From NCBI RefSeq assembly GCF_003970675.1, contig NZ_CP034563.1, positions 1,121,501-1,185,500 of the forward strand: a stretch of 64,000 nucleotides of DNA, in the 5' to 3' direction. Below are positions 9,810 through 21,051 of the stretch, one piece after another (the first letter of the stretch is position 1; every line of letters begins with the position of its first letter). The position numbers and the translations under genes are program-made. This DNA comes from Flammeovirga pectinis (GTDB lineage: Bacteria; Bacteroidota; Bacteroidia; Cytophagales; Flammeovirgaceae). The notes under the pieces were generated by a model. It was not told the origin of the DNA. It ran no database searches and saw nothing but the letters and a program-made list of their open reading frames with translations.

Positions 9810-10874
9810 ATGTATAGCAACTACAAATTAAAGCAAAACTTACTTTTTATATTCTTAAGCATTACTTCTGTAGCGTTTAGTCAAGATGCGCATTTGTCTC
9901 AATATTATGCAGCTCCTTTGTACTTAAACCCTGCATTAGTTGGTACTGCTGGAGATGGTAGAGCATCTTTAAACTATAGAAATCAATGGACGGGTTTACC
10001 ATCAAATTACATGACAATAATGTCTGCTTTTGATACACCTATTCCCTCTAAAAATATATCATTAGGTGTGCAAATACACGAGGATATCATGGGACATAAT
10101 GCTGGAATGATTCTAGACCGTACCATGTTTAATGCTACTGGTGGGTATAAATTCAAAATCAACAAAAAATATTCTTTAAGTTTTGGTTTGCAATTGGGTT
10201 TCGAGCAATCTTCTCTGGGTTTCTATAAGTTACTTTTTGGAGATCAAATAAATGATGATGGAATAACAGGCGATCCTACTAAAGACCGTGTATCTAATGA
10301 GTCTATCATCTACCCAGATATATCTTTTGGTTCTATGTTTTATGGTGAGAATTTTTGGTTTGGGTTATCGTTTTATCATATTAACCAACCATCAATCACT
10401 AGATTTCAAGAAGGATACGATAAACTCCCTTTACGGTTTTCTGCACAAGCTGGATATAGAATTCCCCTAACCTATAGATGGCACGGTAGTGTAGCAAATT
10501 ATGACGATAAGTTTGTTTCGTTTATGATGCACTATCAAGCACAAGGCACAAAAGATCAATTAAGCACAGGTGTTAACCTAAATTATAAACCTTTAATTCT
10601 TGGTGTTTGGTATCGAGGTCTAATATTAAAAGATAATGAACATCCAAGTCAATTTAACCACGATGCATTAGTTATAATGTCTGGATTACAAGTCAAACAA
10701 TTCACTTTTGGATATAGCTTTGACATGCCAATTGGTGGCTTACAATTATCAGAAGGAGTTTCTCATGAAATATCATTAAGATATGACTTTAATTTCTTCC
10801 CGGGATATAGGAAGAAAAACAGGAAAGGCAAAACTGGCTTACCAACTGATAAATGTCCTACTCCAAACTTCTAG
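9810..10874 (+). CDS. PorP/SprF family type IX secretion membrane protein
   Basis: A 354-residue outer-membrane protein with signal peptide (SVAFSQ) followed by DAHLSQYYAAPLYLNPALVGT and the YRNQWTGLP motif, the hallmark start of PorP/SprF proteins. The family acts with the type IX secretion system and is typically paired with a large cell-surface substrate; SprF is required for secretion of the adhesin SprB in gliding Bacteroidota. Here it precedes a 2684-residue type-B T9SS substrate by 12 bases, so it is most likely the partner for that protein. Confidence 0.9.
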   Translation: MYSNYKLKQNLLFIFLSITSVAFSQDAHLSQYYAAPLYLNPALVGTAGDGRASLNYRNQWTGLPSNYMTIMSAFDTPIPSKNISLGVQIHEDIMGHNAGMILDRTMFNATGGYKFKINKKYSLSFGLQLGFEQSSLGFYKLLFGDQINDDGITGDPTKDRVSNESIIYPDISFGSMFYGENFWFGLSFYHINQPSITRFQEGYDKLPLRFSAQAGYRIPLTYRWHGSVANYDDKFVSFMMHYQAQGTKDQLSTGVNLNYKPLILGVWYRGLILKDNEHPSQFNHDALVIMSGLQVKQFTFGYSFDMPIGGLQLSEGVSHEISLRYDFNFFPGYRKKNRKGKTGLPTDKCPTPNF

Positions 10875-10886
10875 CAATACGAAATA

Positions 10887-13800
10887 ATGAATAAACTGTA
10901 CAAACTAATCCTATTAATACTACTATCATTTTCCTCAATTATATCTTCTTACGGACAAGAGATTGTGGTAACTTCTGATGGTAAAACTTACAATTTAACC
11001 AATGGTGATGTTCCACAAGGTTGTAATGTTATAAGTGGAAATATCGAGTTAAGGGGTGTAAGTGGATTTGATTCTCTAAAATGGATATATAATAACGATG
11101 TTATTAATTTTGGAAATCCATCTAGCTTCTTTCTAAATACTCCAGGTGTTAATACTGTAACGGCTAGATACAAGAAAAATGGTATTAACAATGAACTCTC
11201 AGGAACTTTCAATGTTTTAGGTACTCCAGATGATGGTGATTTTACAACTTCAGCAATTGAAGGTTGTGAAGGTACTGCAATTACTTTTAATGCGAGTGCC
11301 GATTTTGAATATCAAGATATAAAATTTACTGTAGATGGTGTCAGTATTGCTGATGGTGGTAGTTATACCTTCAATAGAGATGGTAATTACTCCATTACTA
11401 TGGAAGGTAAAACCAAGGCAGGTTGTGATTTTATTGTACAAAAAACAAATTACATTACTATAATTGAGAGCTTCTCTATTACTGCAACGCCAAACAACAA
11501 TTCAAGTTGCACTGGAACACTTACACAGAACTTCACAGTTTCTTCTCCAGAAAGTGGTGTGAATTATACATGGGACTTTGGCGATGGAAATACCGCAAAT
11601 GGTACAAATGTAACACATACTTTTACCTCTTCTAATAGAGAAGATTTTACTGTTATTGTTACTGGTGAAAAAGTGGGTTGTTCTACTACAAAAGAAATTA
11701 CCATAGCCTTAAATGTTGCTTCTGATTTATTTGATTATACTACTCCATCTTCAGCATGTGCAACGTATGATGTTACTTTTACTTCTAACCTACCTGCTGC
11801 TTTTGATGGAGAAACAATTATATGGGATTTTGGTGATGGAAATTCACAAACTACAACTTTACCTTCTTCTATAACGCACAATTATACTTCTGCAAACACA
11901 ACGGTTAATGCAAGTGCAACTTTCAATGGTTGTACTGAAGATGTTTCTATTTCAATACCAGACTTGTTACCAAATACAATTAATATTTCTAGTAAATCAC
12001 AATATTGTAGTGCTCCTTATACTACAAATCTTACTGCCAACAATATTTCGGACTTACCAGCCTCTTTTGATTATTTTTGGAGAACATCCGATAATCAGAG
12101 GATTGATAATACGCCAACGGCAAATTTTACGTTTCCAAATTTTGGGACTAATTACACAATTGAATTAGTTGCTACAAAAAATGGAGAGGAATGTGTTTTA
12201 GACAATACATCAGTAAGAGCAAGAAGAATTAATGCTACTATATATAGTAGTAATGGAAATCAAGGTTGTGTCACTTTTAATTCGGATTTATCATATGATT
12301 TAAGGGTATTTGGAAGTAATATTGATTTAAGTGATGTTGTTTCTACTAACTGGGTGATTACTAAAGATGCAAATCCATTTGCAACAAGTACAGATTTAGT
12401 TTATAATTTCAATACTACAGAACATGGTGATTATCATTTTGAATTAGAAATTGAAACTGTTGACGGTTGTACTGCTACAGAAGATTTTGATATTGAAGTT
12501 GGTTTAGAAATCACACCAGATTTTACAGTAGATAATCCATTAATCTGTAATCAAACTATTAATACATTTACCAATACAACAGATTTAGCGGCACTTGGAA
12601 TTAACAGAAATGATGTTGTTTACGAATGGCAATATGTAAATGGCGGTGGATGGACTGTATCTAATGATCCAAATGGAAATGGTTCAAACTTCTATGAAAA
12701 TATACAAACTCCAGGAACAGTTGATGTTTCTTTAAGGGCTACTTATAAAGGTTGTACTTCTGCACCTGTTGTAGTTAGACAATTTGATATTGAAGGACCA
12801 TATGCTGAATTTGAATTTAATTTAACTGATAATTGTGACCCTAATTCTTTAGAAATTATCAATAACTCTTTAAATGCAGATAAACCTTTTGAATGGGAAG
12901 TTCTTGTAGATGGTAATACCTATAATTTTACAACAACAACTACTACTACGTTTAATTTAGTAGATGAAATTCCAGTTACTAACTTAACAACAGATGCCTA
13001 TTATACTATCACGCTTACTGCAAAAAATGCTGCAGGTTGTGAAGATATTTATGATAGTTCATACATTATTGATTCCAATCCATCCGCTGATATTACTTGG
13101 AATGGCACTTCTTCTGTAGGTATTTGTGCTAATGAAACCAAAACATTCAACCCTGGCAGTAGTATTGTCAGTAGTGATGGTACTTTTGAATGGGCATTAA
13201 CAAGAAATGGAACAGAATTAACGACTACTGAATATGCACTGATTGGTTTTGATAAATATACCTTCGAACCCAATGCTAGTTTTATAGATGATGGTACTTA
13301 TACTGTTAGTGTCGATATTATATTTAATGATGGTTGTACAGATTCTGACTCAAAAGGCCCTATAAATGTTTACTCTTTTGACATTACTCAAGAAGTTCAA
13401 GGAGAAAATCATTTTTGCTATGATGGAACAACTACAGATGATGCCATATACAGTGTAACGACAAATATTTCAAACTTAAGTGCGTATACTTGGGAATGGA
13501 CAATTGTTGGAAATGGATCAACTATTTATACAATTTCTGGCGATGAAAACAATTTAGAAGAATCAATTACATATAACTTCACAGATTTATTAAACGATCA
13601 AGATGATAATTATACAGTCACTTTTAAAATGATTTCTGATGCTTGTGAGAAAGAATCTTCTAAGACGGTGAAGGTCACAATGCCAGAAATTGATTTAAAT
13701 GATGCTGCTACAACTTATGCTTCTTATAATTTTCTTTGTGATGAAGTAGAAACATATATAGACCCTAAATTAGATAGAGGAAAAGTCTTTAAACCTGCAA

Positions 13801-16800
13801 ATAATAAAACTGTTTATAAATGGTTTAAAGTAGATGGCTCTAGTGAAACAGAAATCACAACGTTTAGTGAAGACAGAGGTGGAAATAATGTTATTTTTAA
13901 ATTCACTGATCTATCTCCTGGTGTTCAAACCTTACGTTTATTTGTTACAGACAGTTATGGGTGTACTGGAACTGATAACATTGAAATTACTGTACCTGAT
14001 TTACCAATTGGTGTAGCAGATTTTACTGCGTCTGCTGAAGAATTAGCATGTAGAGGTTCTATTTCGTTTGTTGATTATGCTAACGGGGAAGATGGAAACT
14101 CTCTTCCTAGATTTGATGTAAATGCTGATACAATAGAAATAGATTCGTGGACATGGCATATCACAAGAGATGCATCAGTAGATGAATTTTTCACAAAAGA
14201 TACAGGCATTTTTGATTACTTTTTTGATGCAGGTGAATACACCGTTCAACTAACTGTTGAAGACAAACAAGGATGTACTTATACTTCTGAAATCTTAAAC
14301 ATTAAAGTTGGGGGTGTTAGAGGAGAATTAGCAATTTCTAGAAAAGCAGGATATGCTCCTTTTAATGTAGATTTTGTAGGAACACCTTCTTATGTTAGTG
14401 ATGATGTTGACCCTACATTAATAGAATACATCTGGTTTTCTGGTGATGGATATAGTGAAACCAGTGATGAGAATTTTAGCTTTACCTACGATAGTGTTTT
14501 AGCTGTTGATAGAAATGCATTACCGGGGTTAATATTTAAGGATAATAACGGCTGTCAGTATCCTGCTAATTCTTTTGAACAGATTCAGATTTTAGCAGCA
14601 CCTAAAAGAACAGTAAACAATATTACAAGATGTATTACTGAAGGAGATACCACTTTAATAGTATCTGATGATAGCTTCATTCCTGCTAATTTAGACGAAA
14701 CTAATTATAGTTATACAGCAATAACAAAATACCAGTGGTATGTAGATAATGTAATCATTTCTTCTGCAGACAATGGAGATGTAGACAATGCAACTTTTAC
14801 TTACGGGACAACAGATACTCCTTTTACAATAGACCCAGATGATGCCAATGGTAAAACATATATCATCAAATCTTGGTTAGAAGCTACCTATACAGATAAA
14901 CTAGATGCTTCTAAAAGTTTTGTAGAAGAAGTCGCTTTTGATTCAGACACATTTACTGTTATTTATGATCCTCAACCAATTGCCGCTTTTACAAGTAACA
15001 CCCCTGTGTGTTTAAGCGATTCTTTACAACTTGATGCAAGTACAAGTGGTTTTGGAAGTTTTAATAGAGGAACAATAACATCTTATCATTGGGTTATTCC
15101 TACTGTAAAAGATACAGTAACAACTACACCAATTCTTACTATAAAGTTTGCAACGGAAGGAACGTACAATGTTTCACTAACAATAGAAAGTGATAATAGT
15201 TGTGCATCAAATACCATAAGTGAAGATATAATAATAAAACCTTTACCAATTGTAGACTTTAATGCACCAGCTGTTTGTTTAGGTGAAGATATTATCTTTG
15301 AAAACCTATCTACTTTTGAAGGAACAGCAATAACTGCAGATCCATCAATCATTACTAGTGTAGCATGGTATTTTGATTATGATGAGAACAATCCTCAAGC
15401 CGCAAACTCTACAGAAGTCTCTCCTACTTTTAAATTTACTGATGATGGTTTACATCAAATTAAACTAGAAGTATATACTTTAGAAGGCTGTGTAGATTCG
15501 GTCATTAAAGAAATAGAAATTTATGAACTCCCTACTATTACTCCTGATGAAGACCAATATATTTGTGAAGGAGAAAGCATTGACCTCTCTGTTTTAGGTG
15601 GAACTTCATTTACTTGGAGTACTGGAGAAACAACAAGGTCAATTACAGTTACGCCAACTAGTGATAGTACTTTTTATGTTGATGTTCTAAATAACTTTGG
15701 TTGTTTGAGTAAAGATTCTGTTATAATTTTTGTTATCCCGGAGTTTGAACAAACGGCAACTTTTGAAGAAGCTTGTGAAGGTGATACAATAACACTTACG
15801 GCAAATATTGTAGCTTATGAAAACACCGTAGAAGTAATAGAGTGGTCTACAGGTCAAACTACAGAAACTATTCAAGTTACAACTTCAGGTACATACAATG
15901 TAACAAATACAGTCACACATTTAGATGGAAAAGTATGTATCTTTACAAAATCTGTAGATGTAGAATTCCATACAAACCCAGGAGAAATTGAAAAGGATAC
16001 TGTTTATTGTTTTGATAATGGACCTATAACTTTAGCGGCTCCAGCCAATCCAAATTTTAGTTATTATTGGGAAGATACCGGAGAAACAACAGCAAATGTA
16101 CAAAGAACAATAGCCGGAATTTATACCGTTACTGTTACAGATAATACCTACCCTACAAATTGTGCTACAACTTCCAGTATTGAAGTTATTGCACCTTCTT
16201 CTGTTGCTTCTTTTATTTCTAATGAAGTTTGTTTTGGTGATACTACTGTTTTTGATGCTTCTGCTAGTACAGTTGATTATGGTGGTTTAGAAGTAGAATA
16301 CCATTGGGAATTAGGTATACATAAAGATACAATAACAACATCTGCTTCTTTAAATTATGCTTTCCCACAAGATGGTAATCATACTGTAGCACTTACTGTT
16401 ATTCCTGTAAATGGATGTCCTTCTCCAACAATTAATCAAAATGTTATTGTCAACGAATTACCTGTAGTTAATTTCTCTGCGGATGATGTCTGTTTTAATG
16501 AAACTGTTGTATTTAATAATCTCACAACTTACTTAGGTTCTACAATTACCGCTTCTAGCACAAATATTACGGCTATAAATTGGGATTTTGATTATGATGG
16601 AGTTACTCCAAATTGGTCAAGTAATGAATTATCTCCAACTCATATTTATCTAGATTCTGGTAGTTATACTGTTTTATTAGAAATAATTACGGATAAAGGG
16701 TGTTCACAACAAATAGTAAAATCAGTCACTGTTTATGAATTGCCTATTCCTGTAATATCAGAAGATTTATATATCTGTGAAGGAGAAAATACCGATCTAG

Positions 16801-18941
16801 AGGTTTCTGGGGGTGTTGCTTATTTATGGGAAAGTACTTCAGAAACTACTTCTTCTATAAATGTTGCACCTATTTCAGACCAAACATATGTTGTGAAGGT
16901 TATTAATGAGCATGGATGTATTAGTTATGATTCAGTAACCGTGTTTGTTATTCCTAAAATAAAAACAGAACAACTAATCTATGAAGTTTGTGCAGGAACA
17001 GAGGTAATTCTTGATGCTAGAATTGGTGATTATGAAAATGTAACAGAAAATTATCAATGGTCTACAAACGAAAATTCACCTACAATTGCTGTTCTCGAAC
17101 CAGGCACTTATTCAGTTATTAATACGGTTGAACATGAAAGTGGAAAAACTTGTACTTTCGAGCAAGAATATCAAGTAATACATAGGCCTATACCAGCTGG
17201 TTTTACATCATCCGATACTGTCTTTTGTTTTTCAAATGGCAATATTCGCTTAGATGCAACGGTTGGTAATAACTTTACCTACTATTGGGAAGATACTGGA
17301 GAAACAACACAATCTGTTGAACGTAGTCAGGGTGGTTTTTATACCGTTACCATAACAGATACTACATATCCTACTGAATGTGCTACAACAACTACAATTG
17401 AAGTTATTGCACCAACAACAACTGCTAATTTTATTTCTAACGAAGTTTGTTTTAATGAAACTTCTCTTTTAGATGCTACTTTAAGTACAGTAGATTATGA
17501 TGGACTTGATGTTGAGTATTATTGGAACTTTGGTAGTTTCGGTGATACAACAACAACAACCCCTACTTTAAATTATACTTTCCCTGCAGATGGACATCAT
17601 ACTGTGGAATTAACTGTAACTCCTGTTGGCGGATGTTCTTCTGAAGTATTTACAAGCAATGTCATCGTACATCAATTACCACTAGTTAGCTTCTCTACTG
17701 CTGATATTTGTATTACTGATATCGCAGTTTTTGATAACCTCTCTACATATCTAAATAATGAAGTAAAATCAAATGCAAATCAAATTACCTCTATTAAATG
17801 GGATTTTGATTATAATGGATCAACTCCAAATTGGACGAGTGAAGAGGTTTCTCCTAGATATCAATATACATCTATTGGAACATTTAAAGTTTTACTAGAG
17901 GTAACATCTGAGAAAGGCTGCCCTGTACAGTTCGAAAGTCAGATCACAATATTTGATACGCCAACCCCTATCTTAACAGAAGATTTATACATTTGTGAAG
18001 GCGAACAAACAACGCTTAAAATAGATGGTGGAGTTGCTTATCTATGGGAGAACACGAAAGAAACTACGCCTGAAATTACAGTTAGCCCAATTGAAGACGA
18101 AACATATATTGTAAAAGTGATTAACGAAACAGGTTGTATTTCTTACGACTCTGTAACTGTATTTGTAATTCCTCAAATAAAAACGGAACAGCTTGTATAT
18201 GAAGTATGTGAAGGCACTGAAGTACTCCTGGATGCAAGAGTTAGTGCGTACGATAATATTTTAGAAAATTACATTTGGTCAACGAATGAAAACACTTCTA
18301 CGATTACTGTATCTAACCCCGGAATTTATTCTGTGATTAATACAGTTGAACACGAAAGTGGAAAGATTTGTACTTTCGAACAAGAGTACCAAGTAATACA
18401 TAGACCTATACCAAATGGCTTTGCGGTTACGGATACTGTTATTTGTTTTGAAACAGAGTTTGAAATTACATTAGATGCACCAGAAGGTAATAATTTTGTG
18501 TATTATTGGGAAGACACAGGAGAAACTACAGCGAGCGTAATTAGAGAAGAAGAAGGAGAATATTCAGTTACAATAATTGACACTACATACCCTACTGATT
18601 GCGAAATTACAACTACTGTTTTTGTAGATGATATTTGTCCGCCTAGAGTATTTACACCAACTGCAATGACGCCTAATGGTGATGGCTTGAATGAAGAATT
18701 TCTTATTCGTTCTAAATATGCTCTTGATATAAAATTGAATATTTACAACCGTTGGGGTGAAATTATATTTAATAGAATATATACAAATTCTGATGATGCC
18801 CGTAAAGAAGGAAACGGTTGGAATGGAAAGCACAAAGGTAAAATAGTGCCTGGTGGTGTTTATTCTGTTATAGTAGAATTTACAAGTGAGTTAGATGGTA
18901 AACAACATCGTCAAGCAAATCACATTACTGTCATCAATTGA
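10887..18941 (+). CDS. Giant PKD/Ig-repeat surface adhesin with type-B T9SS sorting domain
   Basis: A 2684-residue secreted protein. It has a signal peptide ending SSYGQ, then many PKD-like domains (YTWDFGDGNTANGTNVTHTF, IIWDFGDGNSQTTT), each with paired cysteines. Residues from about 1363 to 2580 are three direct repeats of 406 residues. The C-terminal ~100 residues (PPRVFTPTAMTPNGDGLNEEF, IYNRWGEIIF, GNGWNGKHKG, VPGGVYSVIVEF) are a CHU_C/gliding-motility type-B sorting domain recognised by the T9SS. By analogy with SprB it probably decorates the surface and serves in adhesion or gliding, with the PorP/SprF protein encoded just upstream as partner. Confidence 0.9.
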   Translation: MNKLYKLILLILLSFSSIISSYGQEIVVTSDGKTYNLTNGDVPQGCNVISGNIELRGVSGFDSLKWIYNNDVINFGNPSSFFLNTPGVNTVTARYKKNGINNELSGTFNVLGTPDDGDFTTSAIEGCEGTAITFNASADFEYQDIKFTVDGVSIADGGSYTFNRDGNYSITMEGKTKAGCDFIVQKTNYITIIESFSITATPNNNSSCTGTLTQNFTVSSPESGVNYTWDFGDGNTANGTNVTHTFTSSNREDFTVIVTGEKVGCSTTKEITIALNVASDLFDYTTPSSACATYDVTFTSNLPAAFDGETIIWDFGDGNSQTTTLPSSITHNYTSANTTVNASATFNGCTEDVSISIPDLLPNTINISSKSQYCSAPYTTNLTANNISDLPASFDYFWRTSDNQRIDNTPTANFTFPNFGTNYTIELVATKNGEECVLDNTSVRARRINATIYSSNGNQGCVTFNSDLSYDLRVFGSNIDLSDVVSTNWVITKDANPFATSTDLVYNFNTTEHGDYHFELEIETVDGCTATEDFDIEVGLEITPDFTVDNPLICNQTINTFTNTTDLAALGINRNDVVYEWQYVNGGGWTVSNDPNGNGSNFYENIQTPGTVDVSLRATYKGCTSAPVVVRQFDIEGPYAEFEFNLTDNCDPNSLEIINNSLNADKPFEWEVLVDGNTYNFTTTTTTTFNLVDEIPVTNLTTDAYYTITLTAKNAAGCEDIYDSSYIIDSNPSADITWNGTSSVGICANETKTFNPGSSIVSSDGTFEWALTRNGTELTTTEYALIGFDKYTFEPNASFIDDGTYTVSVDIIFNDGCTDSDSKGPINVYSFDITQEVQGENHFCYDGTTTDDAIYSVTTNISNLSAYTWEWTIVGNGSTIYTISGDENNLEESITYNFTDLLNDQDDNYTVTFKMISDACEKESSKTVKVTMPEIDLNDAATTYASYNFLCDEVETYIDPKLDRGKVFKPANNKTVYKWFKVDGSSETEITTFSEDRGGNNVIFKFTDLSPGVQTLRLFVTDSYGCTGTDNIEITVPDLPIGVADFTASAEELACRGSISFVDYANGEDGNSLPRFDVNADTIEIDSWTWHITRDASVDEFFTKDTGIFDYFFDAGEYTVQLTVEDKQGCTYTSEILNIKVGGVRGELAISRKAGYAPFNVDFVGTPSYVSDDVDPTLIEYIWFSGDGYSETSDENFSFTYDSVLAVDRNALPGLIFKDNNGCQYPANSFEQIQILAAPKRTVNNITRCITEGDTTLIVSDDSFIPANLDETNYSYTAITKYQWYVDNVIISSADNGDVDNATFTYGTTDTPFTIDPDDANGKTYIIKSWLEATYTDKLDASKSFVEEVAFDSDTFTVIYDPQPIAAFTSNTPVCLSDSLQLDASTSGFGSFNRGTITSYHWVIPTVKDTVTTTPILTIKFATEGTYNVSLTIESDNSCASNTISEDIIIKPLPIVDFNAPAVCLGEDIIFENLSTFEGTAITADPSIITSVAWYFDYDENNPQAANSTEVSPTFKFTDDGLHQIKLEVYTLEGCVDSVIKEIEIYELPTITPDEDQYICEGESIDLSVLGGTSFTWSTGETTRSITVTPTSDSTFYVDVLNNFGCLSKDSVIIFVIPEFEQTATFEEACEGDTITLTANIVAYENTVEVIEWSTGQTTETIQVTTSGTYNVTNTVTHLDGKVCIFTKSVDVEFHTNPGEIEKDTVYCFDNGPITLAAPANPNFSYYWEDTGETTANVQRTIAGIYTVTVTDNTYPTNCATTSSIEVIAPSSVASFISNEVCFGDTTVFDASASTVDYGGLEVEYHWELGIHKDTITTSASLNYAFPQDGNHTVALTVIPVNGCPSPTINQNVIVNELPVVNFSADDVCFNETVVFNNLTTYLGSTITASSTNITAINWDFDYDGVTPNWSSNELSPTHIYLDSGSYTVLLEIITDKGCSQQIVKSVTVYELPIPVISEDLYICEGENTDLEVSGGVAYLWESTSETTSSINVAPISDQTYVVKVINEHGCISYDSVTVFVIPKIKTEQLIYEVCAGTEVILDARIGDYENVTENYQWSTNENSPTIAVLEPGTYSVINTVEHESGKTCTFEQEYQVIHRPIPAGFTSSDTVFCFSNGNIRLDATVGNNFTYYWEDTGETTQSVERSQGGFYTVTITDTTYPTECATTTTIEVIAPTTTANFISNEVCFNETSLLDATLSTVDYDGLDVEYYWNFGSFGDTTTTTPTLNYTFPADGHHTVELTVTPVGGCSSEVFTSNVIVHQLPLVSFSTADICITDIAVFDNLSTYLNNEVKSNANQITSIKWDFDYNGSTPNWTSEEVSPRYQYTSIGTFKVLLEVTSEKGCPVQFESQITIFDTPTPILTEDLYICEGEQTTLKIDGGVAYLWENTKETTPEITVSPIEDETYIVKVINETGCISYDSVTVFVIPQIKTEQLVYEVCEGTEVLLDARVSAYDNILENYIWSTNENTSTITVSNPGIYSVINTVEHESGKICTFEQEYQVIHRPIPNGFAVTDTVICFETEFEITLDAPEGNNFVYYWEDTGETTASVIREEEGEYSVTIIDTTYPTDCEITTTVFVDDICPPRVFTPTAMTPNGDGLNEEFLIRSKYALDIKLNIYNRWGEIIFNRIYTNSDDARKEGNGWNGKHKGKIVPGGVYSVIVEFTSELDGKQHRQANHITVIN
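14973..18627 (+). repeat. Three tandem 1218-bp in-frame repeats inside the adhesin gene
   Basis: Corresponding points such as the ATTGCACC codons after TIEV/SIEV recur at 16191 and 17409, exactly 1218 bases (406 codons) apart. Each unit starts with a (S/T)xxFxSNxxC segment and contains ICEGE, YYWEDTGETT and ISYDSVTVFVIP motifs. Units 2 and 3 are much more alike than unit 1, indicating stepwise duplication. Confidence 0.85.
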
Positions 18942-19090
18942 TAAATAAGTAATATAACATCAGATAGTTAGCAATATTTTCAATAAATAGCTTTCTATTT
19001 TACAAAAAACACATCGCTAAATAATCATATTAATCAAATAGCATTGTATATTGCCAGTTAATTACTAACAGTCTATAACTTTATATATAT

Positions 19091-20284
19091 ATGATGCTTT
19101 CAACAAAAAAGAAGAACGATGTTCTTAAGGATTTAGCATTACTTATTGCAGAAGAATCTGCAGAGATTATTGCGGCAAATCAAAAAGACCTAGAAAAAGC
19201 AGGTGACCTAGACCCCACTCTTGTTGATCGTTTGAAAGTAGACGAGAAAAAAGTAAAAGGTATGATGGCTTCTGTAAATGAAGTGATTGGTTTAGAAGAT
19301 CCTGAAGGACAAGTATTAAGTGCTTACGATCATCCTAATGGAATGAAAGTAGAAAACCGTGTTGTGCCTTTTGGTAAGATTTTAATTATTTATGAATCTA
19401 GACCAGATGTAACAATCGAGGCTGCTGTTAGTGCCTTTAAATCTGGTAATAAAATTCTTCTTAAAGGTGGTAAAGAAGCCCGTCAATCTAATTTAGTTTT
19501 GGTGGCTTTATGGCAAAAAGCTTTAGCACAAAATGGTGTAGCTACAGATTATGTAGAGTATCTTGATATTGATAGAGCCACTACTCAAAAACTTTTAGCA
19601 GAAAATACACATAATTTAGACCTTATTATTCCTAGAGGTGGAGAAGGTTTAATTAATTATATAAAACAAACTACTTCTGTTCCATTAATGATTAGTGGAC
19701 GTGGAAATAACTTTGTTTATGTTGATGAAAATACTGATTTTGAAATGGCTATTGACATTATATTAAATGGTAAAAGCCGTTTGAGTGTGTGTAATGCCAT
19801 TGATAAAGTATTGTTCAATAAAAATATTCCTGATCTTAGTTCTAAACTCAGTAATCTTGTAACAAGAGCAGAAGCAATTGGTCTGGATATACATGGCGAT
19901 GAAAAAGTAATTGCATTAGATAAAAAAATAAAAGCTTGTGACGTGAAAGACTTAATGCCACAAGAGTTTTTATCTGAAAAAATATTATTTGCTCAAGTAG
20001 ATTCTTTAGACGAAGCTATTGCAACAATTAATAAATACGCTGGTGGACACTCTGCTGTTATTGTAACAACAGATAAAGACACTGCTACAACGTTCCAATA
20101 CCAAGTAGATTGCGCTGCAGTTTACCATAACGCTTCTTCAAGATTTACAGATGGTGGTCAGTTTGGCTTTGGTGCCGAGATTGCTATAAGTACGCAAAAG
20201 CTTCATTTTAGAGGTCCTGTAGGTTTGGCACAATTGGTATCGAACAAATGGTTTATCTCTGGTGATGGACAAACAAGAAATTAA
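19091..20284 (+). CDS. proA: Gamma-glutamyl phosphate reductase (glutamate-5-semialdehyde dehydrogenase)
   Basis: A 397-residue enzyme that reduces gamma-glutamyl phosphate with NADPH, the second step of proline synthesis from glutamate. Family motifs are VPFGKILIIYESRPDVTIEA, the active-site cysteine in RLSVCNAID, and YAGGHSAVIVTTD. Two ATGs are adjacent at the start and either could serve. The gene lies two bases before proB, so the two pathway steps are made from one message. In many bacteria the order is proB-proA; here proA comes first. Confidence 0.93.
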   Translation: MMLSTKKKNDVLKDLALLIAEESAEIIAANQKDLEKAGDLDPTLVDRLKVDEKKVKGMMASVNEVIGLEDPEGQVLSAYDHPNGMKVENRVVPFGKILIIYESRPDVTIEAAVSAFKSGNKILLKGGKEARQSNLVLVALWQKALAQNGVATDYVEYLDIDRATTQKLLAENTHNLDLIIPRGGEGLINYIKQTTSVPLMISGRGNNFVYVDENTDFEMAIDIILNGKSRLSVCNAIDKVLFNKNIPDLSSKLSNLVTRAEAIGLDIHGDEKVIALDKKIKACDVKDLMPQEFLSEKILFAQVDSLDEAIATINKYAGGHSAVIVTTDKDTATTFQYQVDCAAVYHNASSRFTDGGQFGFGAEIAISTQKLHFRGPVGLAQLVSNKWFISGDGQTRN

Positions 20285-20286
20285 TA

Positions 20287-21051
20287 ATGAAACCAAGAAT
20301 TGTAGTTAAAATTGGCACCTCTACGCTTACTGCTGGAACCAGTATGATTTCAAGAGGTAAAATTGAAAACATAGGTAGACAGATTTTAAGTTTAAGAGAT
20401 ACATATGATATCATCTTAGTTTCTTCTGGTGCTGTTGCAACTGCAAAACAGTTTATCAATGTAAATGGAATGAAACACAATATGGTGCATTCCAAACAAG
20501 CATTATCAGCAATTGGTCAGCCGAAACTTTTACAAATCTATGCCGAAGTTTTTGGAGATTTTGATCTAAAAGTTGCTCAGTGTTTAATGACGTATAAAGA
20601 CTTTGATAATAAAGAATCAAAAGAAAATACTTTAAATACTGTAAATGAATTATTAGCACACGGCTTTATTCCTATTTTTAATGAGAATGACACTGTTGCT
20701 GTTGAGGAACTTATTTTAGGTGATAATGATAAATTATCTGCTTTAGTTGCATCTTTATTAAAAGCTGATAAGCTAATTATTGCTTCTGATATTGAAGGAT
20801 TATTTACTAAAAATCCAAATATTCATGATGATGCAGAATTAATTCCAGAAGTAAATGATCTGGAAATTATTAAGCAATATATAGATGAACGTGATAATGG
20901 ACTCGGTACTGGAGGTATGACTTCTAAGATTAGTGCCGCAAAAATATGCTTTGATGAAAATATAGAAGTTTACCTAGTGAATGGTGGGCGGACTAATTTT
21001 ATTCAGAGAAGTTTAGAAGGTAGTATAAGGTTTACAAAATTTAAACCCTAA
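20287..21051 (+). CDS. proB: Glutamate 5-kinase without PUA domain
   Basis: The first enzyme of proline synthesis, phosphorylating glutamate with ATP. At 254 residues it contains only the amino-acid-kinase domain (VVKIGTSTLTAG, VSSGAVATAK, NENDTVAVEEL, GLGTGGMTSKISAAKIC) and lacks the C-terminal PUA domain of the E. coli enzyme. Short forms are known and active in other bacteria. The PUA domain has been linked to feedback behaviour, so regulation by proline may differ. It follows proA and ends at a perfect palindromic terminator. Confidence 0.92.
   Translation: MKPRIVVKIGTSTLTAGTSMISRGKIENIGRQILSLRDTYDIILVSSGAVATAKQFINVNGMKHNMVHSKQALSAIGQPKLLQIYAEVFGDFDLKVAQCLMTYKDFDNKESKENTLNTVNELLAHGFIPIFNENDTVAVEELILGDNDKLSALVASLLKADKLIIASDIEGLFTKNPNIHDDAELIPEVNDLEIIKQYIDERDNGLGTGGMTSKISAAKICFDENIEVYLVNGGRTNFIQRSLEGSIRFTKFKP

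Noticed and set aside
15086-15875. Minus-strand frames within the adhesin gene
   Set aside because: They are shadows caused by the biased codon use of the repeat protein.
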